Positions 8,689 to 16,072 of a DNA stretch of 64,000 bases are shown one piece after another. Made by a program: the position numbers and the translations under genes. This DNA comes from Agromyces mediolanus (GTDB lineage: Bacteria; Actinomycetota; Actinomycetes; Actinomycetales; Microbacteriaceae). The stretch is taken from NCBI RefSeq assembly GCF_023715325.1, contig NZ_JAMBNX010000009.1:62001-126000 (forward strand), given 5' to 3'. The stretch's first letter is position 1. Each line of letters starts with the position of its first letter. The notes under the pieces were generated by a model. That model did not search any database. It saw nothing but the letters and a program-made list of their open reading frames with translations, and was not told the origin of the DNA.

Positions 8689-9690
8689 TCAGCCCTTGGT
8701 CGACCCCGCCAGGAGGCCGCGCACGAAGTACCGTTGCAGCCCGAAGAAGACCGCGAGCGGAATGATGATCGAGATGAAGGCGCCGGCCGTCAGGCGTTCC
8801 CACTCCTGCCCGCGCGAACCCACCATCTCCGCCAATCGCTGGGTGAGTGGCGCGACGTCCTGCGTGCCGCCCGAGAAGATGAGGGCGACCAGCAGGTCGT
8901 TCCAGACCCAGATGAACTGGAAGATCGCGAACGAGGCGATCGCCGGCGTCGCAAGCGGCAGCACGATGCGGAAGAAGATCTGCCCGTGGGTGGCGCCGTC
9001 GACGCGCGCGGCCTCGATGACCTCGCTCGGGATCTCCGCGATGAAGTTGTGCAGCAGGAAGATCGCGAGCGGCAGCGCGAACATCGCGTGCGCGAGCCAG
9101 ACCGGGGCGTAGTTCTGCTCCGGGATGATCGGCACGACGTCGTGCAGCCACGCCTGCATCGGCCGCAGCCAGGTCGAGAAGATCTGCAGCAACGGCACGA
9201 GGGCCATCTGCAGCGGCACGATCTGCAGCGCGAACACGAGGATGAACAGCACCCCGGCGCCCTTGAACTTGATCCAGGCGAAGGCGTACGCCGCCATCGT
9301 CGCGAGCACGAGCGGGATGAGCGTGCCGACGAGCGAGATCGCGATCGAGTTCACGATGTAGGCGCCGAGCTGCGGCGACGACTGCGACGTCGAGAGCAGC
9401 ACGTCCCGGTAGTTGTCGAGCGTGAAGCCCCAGTTCTCGAAGATCGTCCACCAGCCCGTGGTGCGCACGAGCTCGGCGGGGCGGAACGAGGAGATCAGCA
9501 GGCCGAAGGTCGGGATGGTCCAGAGCACGGCGATGATGAGCGCCGCGATCGTCGCGGTGCGCGAGGTGAGCCGCTTCTTGACGCGGGCGGACTTGGTGCC
9601 GACGACCTCGGTCAGGGCGGTCGTCTCGGCGGCCCCCTCGATCGAGCCGCGGTCCTTGCCCGTGGGCAGGTCGGCGGGCGCGATGCTCAT
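8689..9690 (-). CDS. Carbohydrate ABC permease, MalG/AglG type
   Basis: A 333-residue inner-membrane permease of the CUT1 carbohydrate ABC family with six predicted helices. The cytoplasmic EAA loop that docks the ATPase reads SEVIEAARVDGATHGQIFFR near residue 230. An unusually long soluble N-terminus (about 45 residues) precedes helix 1. Its start overlaps the stop of the MalF-type permease by 4 bases (ATGA), indicating translational coupling and a heterodimeric channel. The binding-protein gene lies upstream. Alpha-glucoside uptake is inferred from the similarity of the binding protein to AglE-type proteins. Confidence 0.9.
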   Translation of the reverse strand: MSIAPADLPTGKDRGSIEGAAETTALTEVVGTKSARVKKRLTSRTATIAALIIAVLWTIPTFGLLISSFRPAELVRTTGWWTIFENWGFTLDNYRDVLLSTSQSSPQLGAYIVNSIAISLVGTLIPLVLATMAAYAFAWIKFKGAGVLFILVFALQIVPLQMALVPLLQIFSTWLRPMQAWLHDVVPIIPEQNYAPVWLAHAMFALPLAIFLLHNFIAEIPSEVIEAARVDGATHGQIFFRIVLPLATPAIASFAIFQFIWVWNDLLVALIFSGGTQDVAPLTQRLAEMVGSRGQEWERLTAGAFISIIIPLAVFFGLQRYFVRGLLAGSTKG

Positions 9691-10655
9691 CGGATCTCCC
9701 TCTGCTTGCGGAGCACGTTGATGTTGTAGACGACGATCGGCAGCACCAGCAGGAACAGGATGAGCGCGAGCGCCGAGCCGCGTCCCACCTCGCTCGCCCG
9801 GAACGCCTGGGTGTACATCTCGTTCGCGATGACGGAGGTGTTGAAGTTGCCGGCCGTCATCGTGCGGACGATGTCGAAGACCTTCAGCGTCGCGATCGAG
9901 ATCGTCGTGAGCACCACGACGAGCGCGCCACGGATGCCGGGAACGGTCACGTTGACGAAGCGCTGCCAGCCGTTCGTGCCGTCGAGCTGGGCGGCCTCGA
10001 TCTGCTCGGTCGGCACGCCCTTGATGGCCGCGCTCAGCAGCACCATCGCGAAGCCGGTCTGGATCCAGATCATCACGATGATGAGGAGGAAGGTGTTCAA
10101 CGGATCGGTCTGCATGAACTGCACCGGCTCGCCGCCGAAGGCGGTCACGATCGCGTTCAGCAGGCCGATCTGCTCGCGGTCGCCCGAGCGGTACTCGTAG
10201 ACGAAGCGCCAGATGATGCCCGCGCCGACGAAGGAGATCGCGATGGGCATGAACAGGATGACCTTGTAGTACTTCTCACCCCGGGAGCGGTCGATGAAGA
10301 CGGCATAGGCGAGGCCGATGGCCGTGGACACCGTCGGCACGAGCAGCACCCAGATCACGGTGTTGATGAGGGTGCGGATGGCCGTCGGCTGCGTGAAGGT
10401 CCACACGAAGTTGTCGAGGGTCCACTCGCCGCCGGACGTCTGGAAGGCGAGGAGCGAGGTGCGGATGGCCGGGTACACGAGGCCGATCGCGAGGAAGATG
10501 AGGGCGGGCGCCAGGAACCCGACGAGCTGCCAGTAGTCGCGGCCCTTCTTCGGCGCCTTGTCGATGAAGAAGATGAGCAGGCCGACGACGGCGGCCAGTA
10601 CGGCGAGCCCCATCACCACCTGCAGGAGCTTGCCGAGCAGATCGGCGGTCGTCAT
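9687..10655 (-). CDS. Carbohydrate ABC permease, MalF/AglF type
   Basis: A 322-residue CUT1 permease with an extra N-terminal helix pair (VMGLAVLAAVVGLLIFFID near residue 15) before the six-helix core, as in AglF/MalF proteins. The EAA loop is EQIEAAQLDGTNGWQRF near residue 220. It partners the downstream MalG-type permease, with which it overlaps by 4 bases. No ATPase gene is present in this operon, so the complex presumably uses a shared MsiK-like ATPase encoded elsewhere, as is common for actinobacterial CUT1 importers. A 130-base gap with a strong hairpin separates it from the binding-protein gene. Confidence 0.9.
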   Translation of the reverse strand: MTTADLLGKLLQVVMGLAVLAAVVGLLIFFIDKAPKKGRDYWQLVGFLAPALIFLAIGLVYPAIRTSLLAFQTSGGEWTLDNFVWTFTQPTAIRTLINTVIWVLLVPTVSTAIGLAYAVFIDRSRGEKYYKVILFMPIAISFVGAGIIWRFVYEYRSGDREQIGLLNAIVTAFGGEPVQFMQTDPLNTFLLIIVMIWIQTGFAMVLLSAAIKGVPTEQIEAAQLDGTNGWQRFVNVTVPGIRGALVVVLTTISIATLKVFDIVRTMTAGNFNTSVIANEMYTQAFRASEVGRGSALALILFLLVLPIVVYNINVLRKQREIR

Positions 10656-10707
10656 CGTGCCTCCCGGGTTTTCGTCTTCGAAGCCAGCCGGAGCTGGAGG
10701 GGGGTGC

Positions 10708-10737
10708 GAGGGGCGGAGCCGTCCGGCTCCGCCCCTC
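10708..10737 (-). terminator. Strong hairpin between binding-protein and permease genes
   Basis: A perfect 13-base-pair G/C stem (10708-10720 with 10725-10737; one further pair is possible at each end) with a 4-base loop. It lies about 50 bases after the binding-protein stop and about 55 before the permease start. No U-tract follows. Such structures in mal-type operons act as partial terminators or 3' stabilisers that keep the binding protein in excess; that role is inferred here. Confidence 0.65.
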
Positions 10738-10786
10738 GATCATGCCGCGCGGGGTGCTGGGTCTGCGACCGGCGCGCGGCGTTCAC

Positions 10787-12145
10787 TCAGCTGGCGGGCC
10801 AGCTGGACTCGATGGTGTTCAGGGTGTCCGCGGTGCTCTGCCCCGTGGTCCAGGCGACCATGCCCTTCCAGAAGGAGTCGGCGCCGACGGCACCGGGCAT
10901 GAGGTCCGAACCGTCGAAGCGGAACGTCGTCTCGGGGTCCTGCAGGATCTCGATCGACTGCTCGAGCAGCTCGCTCGACGCGTTCTTCGGGTCGAGGCCC
11001 TTGTTCGCGCTGATGACGCCACCGAGCTTCACGCGGTTGTTCGCCCAGGTGTCGCTGGAGAGGTAGGCCCGCACGGCCTCGACCTCTTCGGCGTCACGGA
11101 AGGCGACCGGGAACTCGCCGCCGCCGGTGACCGACAGCGGGTCGTCGGCGTTGGCCGGCGGCATCAGGAAGGCGAAGACGGAACCGTCGCTCGCGACCGT
11201 GTTGGCGTCGCCGCCGTCCGGGTTCCAGAAGGTCTCGTAGAACGAGGCCTGGTGGTGCAGCGAGCACTGGCCGTCGAGGATCGGGAGACCGGCGGTCTGG
11301 AAGGCCTCGGTGACGATCGTCGAGACGTCGCCGATGCCGCCGTTCACCATGTCCGGGTTCTTCAGGATCTCGCCCGCGGCGTCGAAGGCCTCGGCGACCT
11401 TCGGGTCGTTGAACGGGATGCCGTGGGTGACCCACTGGTCGTACACGTCGGCGCCGTGCAGGCGCAGCATGTAGTCCTCGATCCAGTCGGTGCCCGGCCA
11501 GCCGGTGGCATCGCCCGACTCGAAGCCGACGCACCAGGGCTTGTGGTCGCCCTCGGCCGCGATCTTCTCGGACAGCGCGTTCAGCTCGTCGAGGGTCTTC
11601 GGGATCTCGTACCCCTTCTCCTCGAACTCGGACGGCGAGTACCAGATGTAGCCCTTGATGCTCGCCATGAGCGGCGCGGCGTAGAAGGTGTCGTCGTAGG
11701 TGCCGTACTGCTTCCAGTCCTCGCTCCAGAACTCGTCGACGTTCGCTTCGACCTTCTCGGATGCGGGGATCAGCCAGCCGCCGTCGGCGAGGCGGCCGAG
11801 GAGGCCCGGCTGCGGCACGATGCCGATGTCGGGGGCGTTGCCACCCTCGGCCAGCACGGCGATCTGGGCCTCGAACTCGCTCGAGCCCTGGTAGGTGATC
11901 TCGATGCCGGTGCAAGTCTGGAAGTCCTTCCAGGACTCGACCAGGCGGTCGGCCTCGAGGTCGAGGATGGTGCCGCTGATGGACACCTTCTTGCCGTCGA
12001 AGGTGCCGTACTGCTCGTAGGGCGCGCAGTCGACGTCGGCGGCATCCTCGTTGGCGATGTCGCCCGTACATGCCGTGAGGGCCAAGCCGACCGCGGCGGC
12101 CGCCACGACGGGGCCCACCAATCGGCGATGACGCGTGAAACGCAT
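10787..12145 (-). CDS. Extracellular carbohydrate-binding lipoprotein of ABC importer (AglE-like)
   Basis: A 452-residue cluster-1 solute-binding protein. Residues 1-26 are a lipoprotein signal (MRFTRHRR, hydrophobic core, LTAC with C26 as the lipidated cysteine). The mature protein contains SSEFEAQIAVLAEGGNAPDI and GIVPQPGLLGRLADGGWL, features of alpha-glucoside-type binding proteins, and many Trp/Asp residues suited to sugar stacking. ATG 12145 has GGAGAG upstream; longer in-frame extensions run antisense through the LacI gene and are rejected. It is the first gene of the binding protein-permease-permease operon, divergent from a LacI regulator. Operators lie at 12181, 12281 and 12335, so substrate-relieved repression is likely. 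Confidence 0.92.
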   Translation of the reverse strand: MRFTRHRRLVGPVVAAAAVGLALTACTGDIANEDAADVDCAPYEQYGTFDGKKVSISGTILDLEADRLVESWKDFQTCTGIEITYQGSSEFEAQIAVLAEGGNAPDIGIVPQPGLLGRLADGGWLIPASEKVEANVDEFWSEDWKQYGTYDDTFYAAPLMASIKGYIWYSPSEFEEKGYEIPKTLDELNALSEKIAAEGDHKPWCVGFESGDATGWPGTDWIEDYMLRLHGADVYDQWVTHGIPFNDPKVAEAFDAAGEILKNPDMVNGGIGDVSTIVTEAFQTAGLPILDGQCSLHHQASFYETFWNPDGGDANTVASDGSVFAFLMPPANADDPLSVTGGGEFPVAFRDAEEVEAVRAYLSSDTWANNRVKLGGVISANKGLDPKNASSELLEQSIEILQDPETTFRFDGSDLMPGAVGADSFWKGMVAWTTGQSTADTLNTIESSWPAS

Positions 12146-12180
12146 AGCTCTCTCCTCGTTGAGTGTGGTGCAGGCGGACC

Positions 12181-12192
12181 GGAACCGGTTCC
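12181..12192. promoter_or_regulatory. LacI-type operator 1 (GGAACCGGTTCC)
   Basis: A perfect 12-base palindrome 36 bases upstream of the binding-protein start. It lies just downstream of the predicted -10 (12200-12205) and so probably covers the transcription start. An identical copy lies at 12335-12346. Confidence 0.7.
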
Positions 12193-12199
12193 AGCGACC

Positions 12200-12229
12200 A
12201 CCGTAGAGCACGGTCGCGCTTCGCCACAA
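12200..12229 (-). promoter_or_regulatory. Putative promoter of the sugar ABC operon
   Basis: Minus strand TTGTGG (12224-12229), 18-base spacer, TACGGT (12200-12205), with operator 1 immediately downstream. Assigned by eye. Confidence 0.4.
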
Positions 12230-12280
12230 GTGACCGCCGATCACGAATCGGCGACAAGTGACGCCCTTGCCACCATTGGG

Positions 12281-12294
12281 TGAGAGCGCTTCCA
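12281..12294. promoter_or_regulatory. LacI-family half-consensus operator (TGAGAGCGCTTCCA)
   Basis: Matches the general LacI-family palindrome TGGAAGCGCTTCCA at 12 of 14 positions, centred between the two perfect GGAACCGGTTCC sites. It could be an auxiliary operator for the local LacI protein or a site for a global LacI-type regulator. Confidence 0.4.
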
Positions 12295-12334
12295 CGAAAA
12301 TCGCCCGTTCGATCGGCAATTCCAGAAGTGGAGT

Positions 12335-12346
12335 GGAACCGGTTCC
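12335..12346. promoter_or_regulatory. LacI-type operator 2 (GGAACCGGTTCC)
   Basis: An exact copy of operator 1, extended by T/A to a 14-base palindrome (12334-12347), 58 bases upstream of the lacI-family start. It suggests autoregulation and possible looping with operator 1, 154 bases away. Confidence 0.7.
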
Positions 12347-12403
12347 ATCCATGTGGTCCGGGCGAGTATGCTCTGCATCGAATACGCCGAGTGAGGAGCC
12401 GCG

Positions 12404-13438
12404 ATGACCGCGATCGCCGACGTCGCCCGCCTCGCTGGCGTCTCCAAGGCCACGGCCTCCAGAGCCCTGTCCGGCCGTGGGCACGTCGCCGAGACGACAC
12501 GTCGCAAGGTCGAGGCCGCCGCCGCCGAGATCGGCTACATCGTCTCCCCCGATGCCGCGAGCCTCGTCACCGGCCGCACGAAGAACATCGGCGTCGTCAT
12601 CCCGTTCGTGAACCGCTGGTTCTTCGGGGAGGTGCTCGAGGGCCTCGAACGCACGCTGCTGAGCGCGGGCTACGACCTGACGCTCTACAACGTCGACGGC
12701 GCCGGTCCCGACCGCGACCGGGTCTTCGAGTTCTTCCTCGCGCGGAAGCGGGTCGACGCGGTCATCGCCGTCGGCGTCGACCTCACCGAACGCGAGCTCG
12801 CGGCGCTCGAACGCCGCGACAAACCCGTCGTCGTGCTCGGCGGCGGCGAGGCCGGCGCGCTCGGGCCCGCGCGGCTTGGCATCGACGACCGCGCGGTCGG
12901 CCAGCTCGCCACCGAGCACCTGCTGCAACTCGGCCACACCCGGCTCGTACACTTGGCCGGCGACGGCGCCGCCGCCAGACCGCTGAGCGTGCAGGGGCTG
13001 CGCCGGCACGGCTACCTCGACGCGATGTCGGCGGCCGGTCTCGCGCCGCGCGGGCGGGCCGCGATCGTCGAGACCGAGATGACGATGCCGGGCGGCTACG
13101 GGGCCGCCCTGCAACTCCTCGGTCAGCCCGGCCGCCGTCCGACCGCGGTGTTCGCCGCCTCCGACGAGGTGGCGTTCGGCGCCATCCGCGCCGCAGAGCG
13201 GCTCGGCATCTCGGTGCCGCACGATCTCTCGATCGTCGGCGTCGACGGGCACGAGTACGCCGAGATGTTCGGCCTCACGACGGTCGAGCAGTCGCCCAGC
13301 GGGCAGGGCCGGGCCGCCGTCGACCTCGTACTACGGCTGCTCGGCGAAGGCGCGGAGCCGGACCCGCTGCCCGACTCCGGCGCACCGCTGCCGACGCGCC
13401 TCGTCGTCCGCACGACGACGATGCGCGCCCCGAACTAG
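12404..13438 (+). CDS. LacI-family transcriptional regulator of the sugar ABC operon
   Basis: A 344-residue LacI/GalR repressor. The helix-turn-helix is at residues 3-24 (IADVARLAGVSKATASRALS), with the hinge around 45-60, followed by a periplasmic-binding-protein-like effector domain (LVTGRTKNIGVVIPFVNRWF onward, IVGVDGHEYAEMFGLTTVEQ near the C-terminus). GAGGAG precedes the ATG at ideal spacing. It is divergent from the AglE-like operon, and the shared gap holds two perfect palindromes, so it most likely represses that operon and itself. Its TAG stop overlaps the TAG of the convergent MFS gene through a shared CTAG. Confidence 0.93.
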   Translation: MTAIADVARLAGVSKATASRALSGRGHVAETTRRKVEAAAAEIGYIVSPDAASLVTGRTKNIGVVIPFVNRWFFGEVLEGLERTLLSAGYDLTLYNVDGAGPDRDRVFEFFLARKRVDAVIAVGVDLTERELAALERRDKPVVVLGGGEAGALGPARLGIDDRAVGQLATEHLLQLGHTRLVHLAGDGAAARPLSVQGLRRHGYLDAMSAAGLAPRGRAAIVETEMTMPGGYGAALQLLGQPGRRPTAVFAASDEVAFGAIRAAERLGISVPHDLSIVGVDGHEYAEMFGLTTVEQSPSGQGRAAVDLVLRLLGEGAEPDPLPDSGAPLPTRLVVRTTTMRAPN

Positions 13439-14682
13439 CTCGCGTCGCCCGCGGTGATCGCCTCGGCCTCCGTGAGCGGCGGTTCGGCCTCCACCCGGTC
13501 GACGCGCCGGAGCGCCCGGTGCCCGAACAGCACGATGAGGAGCGCGACGGCGACCGAGCCCGCAGCGGCGTAGTACGGGGCGTCGGGGGCGATCAGGTGG
13601 GCGAGCTCGGCCGCCGCGGGCGGGGCGATCGCGCCGCCGAGGAAGCGCACCGCGGAGTACGCGCTCGAGGCCACCGAGCGCTGGAGGTCGGTCGCCTCCA
13701 TGACGCACTCGGTGAGCACCGTGTTCAGCACGCCGAGCACGAGGCCGCCGATCACGATGCAGACGACGAGCGCGGTCGGGTTCGCGATCACGAGGCCGGC
13801 CGCGACGAGGTCGACGGCGAGGAGCGGCAACGCGATCCACAGCACGCGGGTGCGTGGCATCCGCGCCGTCAGGAGCGGCGCGACGAAGACCGAGGTGATC
13901 GCGAGCGCGAGGCCCCAGCCGAAGAAGGTGAACCCCAGGCCGAGCGCGTCGAAGCCGAGCGGGAACGGCGAGTAGGCGAGCAGCACGAAGAAGCCGATGT
14001 TGTAGAACAGCGCGGCCGCGGCGAGCACCGCGAGCGCCGGCTGGCGGAGCGCCCGGATGGGCGCGGAGAGCTTCGTCGGCACGGGCCTCGCGGCGTCCCC
14101 GCGCTCCGGCTGCAGGAAGACGACGATCGCGATGAAGCCGATCGCCATCAGCGCGGCGGTGCCGAAGAAGGGACCGCGCCAGCTCAGGTGGCCGAGGAGG
14201 CCGCCGAGGAGGGGGCCGATCGCGATGCCGAGGCCGAGGGCGGCCTCGTAGAGGATGATCGCCGAGCCGGTGCCGCCGGAGGCCGCGCCGACGATGGTGG
14301 CGAGCGCGGTCGAGATGAAGAGGGCGTTGCCGAGGCCCCAGCCGGCGCGGAAGCCGATGACGGACTCGACGTTCTGCGAGAGGCCCGCGGCGGCGGCGAA
14401 GACCACGATCAGGGCGAGGCCGATGAGCAGCGTCTTCTTCGCGCCGATGCGGCTCGACAGCCAGCTCGTGCCGAGCATCGCGAGGCCCGTGATCAGCAGG
14501 TAGCTGGTGAAGAGCATCTCGGTCTCGGTGGGCGTCGCCTGCAGGCTCTCGGCGATCGCCGGGAGGATGGGGTCGACGAGGCCGATGCCCATGAAGGCGA
14601 TGACGCAGGCGAAGGCGACCGCCCACACCGCCTTGGGCTGCTTCAGGATGGATCCGGATGTCTCGTGCGAGCCGTGGCTCAT
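13435..14682 (-). CDS. MFS drug-efflux-type transporter
   Basis: A 415-residue, 12-helix DHA1-like MFS protein. Visible features are the helix-2/3 loop SSRIGAKKTLLIG, the efflux-type helix-5 run ALGLGIAIGPLLGGLLGH (antiporter motif C), and a cytoplasmic central loop. A His/Ser-rich soluble N-terminus of 20 residues precedes helix 1. The gene starts within the last codon of the upstream marR-type gene (4-base ATGA overlap), the classic regulator-pump arrangement. The substrate is unknown; a toxic organic compound is the usual guess for such pairs. Confidence 0.88.
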   Translation of the reverse strand: MSHGSHETSGSILKQPKAVWAVAFACVIAFMGIGLVDPILPAIAESLQATPTETEMLFTSYLLITGLAMLGTSWLSSRIGAKKTLLIGLALIVVFAAAAGLSQNVESVIGFRAGWGLGNALFISTALATIVGAASGGTGSAIILYEAALGLGIAIGPLLGGLLGHLSWRGPFFGTAALMAIGFIAIVVFLQPERGDAARPVPTKLSAPIRALRQPALAVLAAAALFYNIGFFVLLAYSPFPLGFDALGLGFTFFGWGLALAITSVFVAPLLTARMPRTRVLWIALPLLAVDLVAAGLVIANPTALVVCIVIGGLVLGVLNTVLTECVMEATDLQRSVASSAYSAVRFLGGAIAPPAAAELAHLIAPDAPYYAAAGSVAVALLIVLFGHRALRRVDRVEAEPPLTEAEAITAGDAS

Positions 14683-15143
14683 TCGTGCTCCTTGCTGCGG
14701 CCGAGACTGGCGTCGGCCCGATCGAGGCCGGCCTGGAGCACCGCGACGGTGCGCTCCAGGGCGGCGAGGTCATCGTCGGAGAGCTCGGGGAACATCGGCG
14801 CGATGGTCGCCGTGAGCTCGTCGCGCCACGCGTCGAGGGCCAGGAGCCCGGCCGGCTCGGCGGCGACGCGCAGGGCGCGGCCGTCGTCGGGGTCGGGTGT
14901 GCGGCGCACCCAGCCGCGCTCCTCGAGCGCGTTGACGAGCTTCGTCATGGTCGGCTGGGTGACCCGGCTGACCCGGGCGAGCTCGCCGAGGCGCAGCGGG
15001 CCGAGGTCGCGGAGCACGCCGACGGTGCGCCAGACGGCGGGCGACTCCTCGCTGCCGGTCGCGGTCGCCGCGACGCGGACGAGTCGGCTGTTCGCCGACA
15101 CGAGCGCGCCGACGAGGGCGGGCAGGTCGAGGTCGCGTGGCAT
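14679..15143 (-). CDS. MarR-family regulator
   Basis: A 154-residue winged-helix MarR protein. The DNA-recognition region LGELARVSRVTQPTMTKLVNALEERGWV is at about residues 50-77 and the wing (RTPDPDDGRALRV) follows. The in-frame ATG at 15158 lies inside a 21-base palindrome and lacks a Shine-Dalgarno, so I choose ATG 15143 (MPRDLDLPAL). This start lies six bases after a -10-like TATACT, consistent with a leaderless mRNA. It overlaps the MFS gene by 4 bases and probably represses the pair through the palindrome. Confidence 0.88.
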   Translation of the reverse strand: MPRDLDLPALVGALVSANSRLVRVAATATGSEESPAVWRTVGVLRDLGPLRLGELARVSRVTQPTMTKLVNALEERGWVRRTPDPDDGRALRVAAEPAGLLALDAWRDELTATIAPMFPELSDDDLAALERTVAVLQAGLDRADASLGRSKEHE

Positions 15144-15149
15144 GCCGCC

Positions 15150-15173
15150 AGTATACATAGCTTGGCTATATAT
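15150..15173 (-). promoter_or_regulatory. MarR operator palindrome overlapping a leaderless promoter
   Basis: ATACATAGC (15153-15161), TTG, GCTATATAT (15165-15173): arms match at 8 of 9 positions. TATACT on the minus strand (15150-15155) is positioned so transcription would begin at or next to the A of ATG 15143. Repressor binding would therefore block polymerase directly. Confidence 0.55.
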
Positions 15174-15259
15174 CTCTTCCCGGCCCCCGAAACACCCCTC
15201 CGACCCGCGAGAATAGGAGGGCTGCGCGCGAGCGCCGCGACGCAGACGAAAGGGCGCAG

Positions 15260-16039
15260 ATGGGCACCAGCTATCTCGAACAGCCGTTGCTCACCTCGCC
15301 CGGCCAGCCGCTGCGGGTGGCCGTCTACTCGCGCATCGCGCACGGCATCCGCACCGGGGTGTTCGCCCTCGGCACGGCCCTCCCCCGCGAGACCGAGCTC
15401 GGCACCGCCCTCGGCGTGAGCCGCACCGTCGTCCGCGAAGCGCTCATGCTGCTCGAGGAGGACGGCCTGATCAGCACCAGGCGGGGCGTCGGCCGCTTCG
15501 TCGCCGACGCCGTGCCGCACGCCGGCCTCGAGGAGTTCCGGCCGCTCGACCTCGTGCTCGCCGAGCCCGGCGCCACGGTCGAGCTGCGCCACGTCGAGCT
15601 CACGCAGCAGACCGCGACGGACTTCGTCTCGACCTACCTCCGCGTCGCGGACGATGCGCGCTTCTGGTTCCGCGAGGCGATCGCGTTCCGCGACGGGGAG
15701 CCGATCGCGGTCGTCCAGGAGTACCTGCCCGTCGGGGACGACCGCGCCGGCTTCGGCGCCGCGGTCGAGGCCGCGCTGCCCGACATCGACGAGGCGGCCT
15801 CGACCGTGCTGATGCGCATCGTCGACCGCACCGGGCTCGCGTTCGTGACCGGCGTCTGCCGCATCGGCGTGAGCGTCGCCGGCTCGACCCGGGCGAAGCA
15901 GCTCGGGCTGAAGCCCGCAGACCCCGTGATGCTGCTCACCCAGACCGCCGACCTCGACGGGCGGCCCGCCTACCTCGCGAAGGTCATCGTCTCGCCCACC
16001 GTCGGGCACCTCGCGGTGCGGCAGTCCTCGGGCGGCTGA
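15260..16039 (+). CDS. GntR-family regulator with UTRA effector domain (HutC/FarR type)
   Basis: A 259-residue regulator. The GntR winged helix occupies about residues 15-85 (LPRETELGTALGVSRTVVRE then LMLLEEDGLISTRRGVGRFV). The C-terminal UTRA ligand domain covers about 100-250 (ARFWFREAIAFRDGEPIAVV, YLPVGD). AAAGGG precedes the ATG at good spacing. It lies convergent to the adenosine deaminase-phosphorylase-BMP genes and is the obvious candidate regulator of that nucleoside-salvage block. An imperfect GTAT/ATAC palindrome upstream of the BMP gene could be its target, but this is not shown. Confidence 0.88.
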   Translation: MGTSYLEQPLLTSPGQPLRVAVYSRIAHGIRTGVFALGTALPRETELGTALGVSRTVVREALMLLEEDGLISTRRGVGRFVADAVPHAGLEEFRPLDLVLAEPGATVELRHVELTQQTATDFVSTYLRVADDARFWFREAIAFRDGEPIAVVQEYLPVGDDRAGFGAAVEAALPDIDEAASTVLMRIVDRTGLAFVTGVCRIGVSVAGSTRAKQLGLKPADPVMLLTQTADLDGRPAYLAKVIVSPTVGHLAVRQSSGG

Positions 16040-16072
16040 GCGCCCGAGCGCGCCCCGCGGCGGCGGCGGGCG

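Noticed and set aside
6421-9729. Apparent 1102-codon plus-strand frame
   Set aside because: Antisense shadow of the ABC exporter and sugar permease; low-complexity Arg/Asp-rich translation.
10787-13252. Binding-protein frame extended to 821 residues
   Set aside because: The extension is antisense to the LacI gene; the lipoprotein signal and Shine-Dalgarno place the start at 12145.
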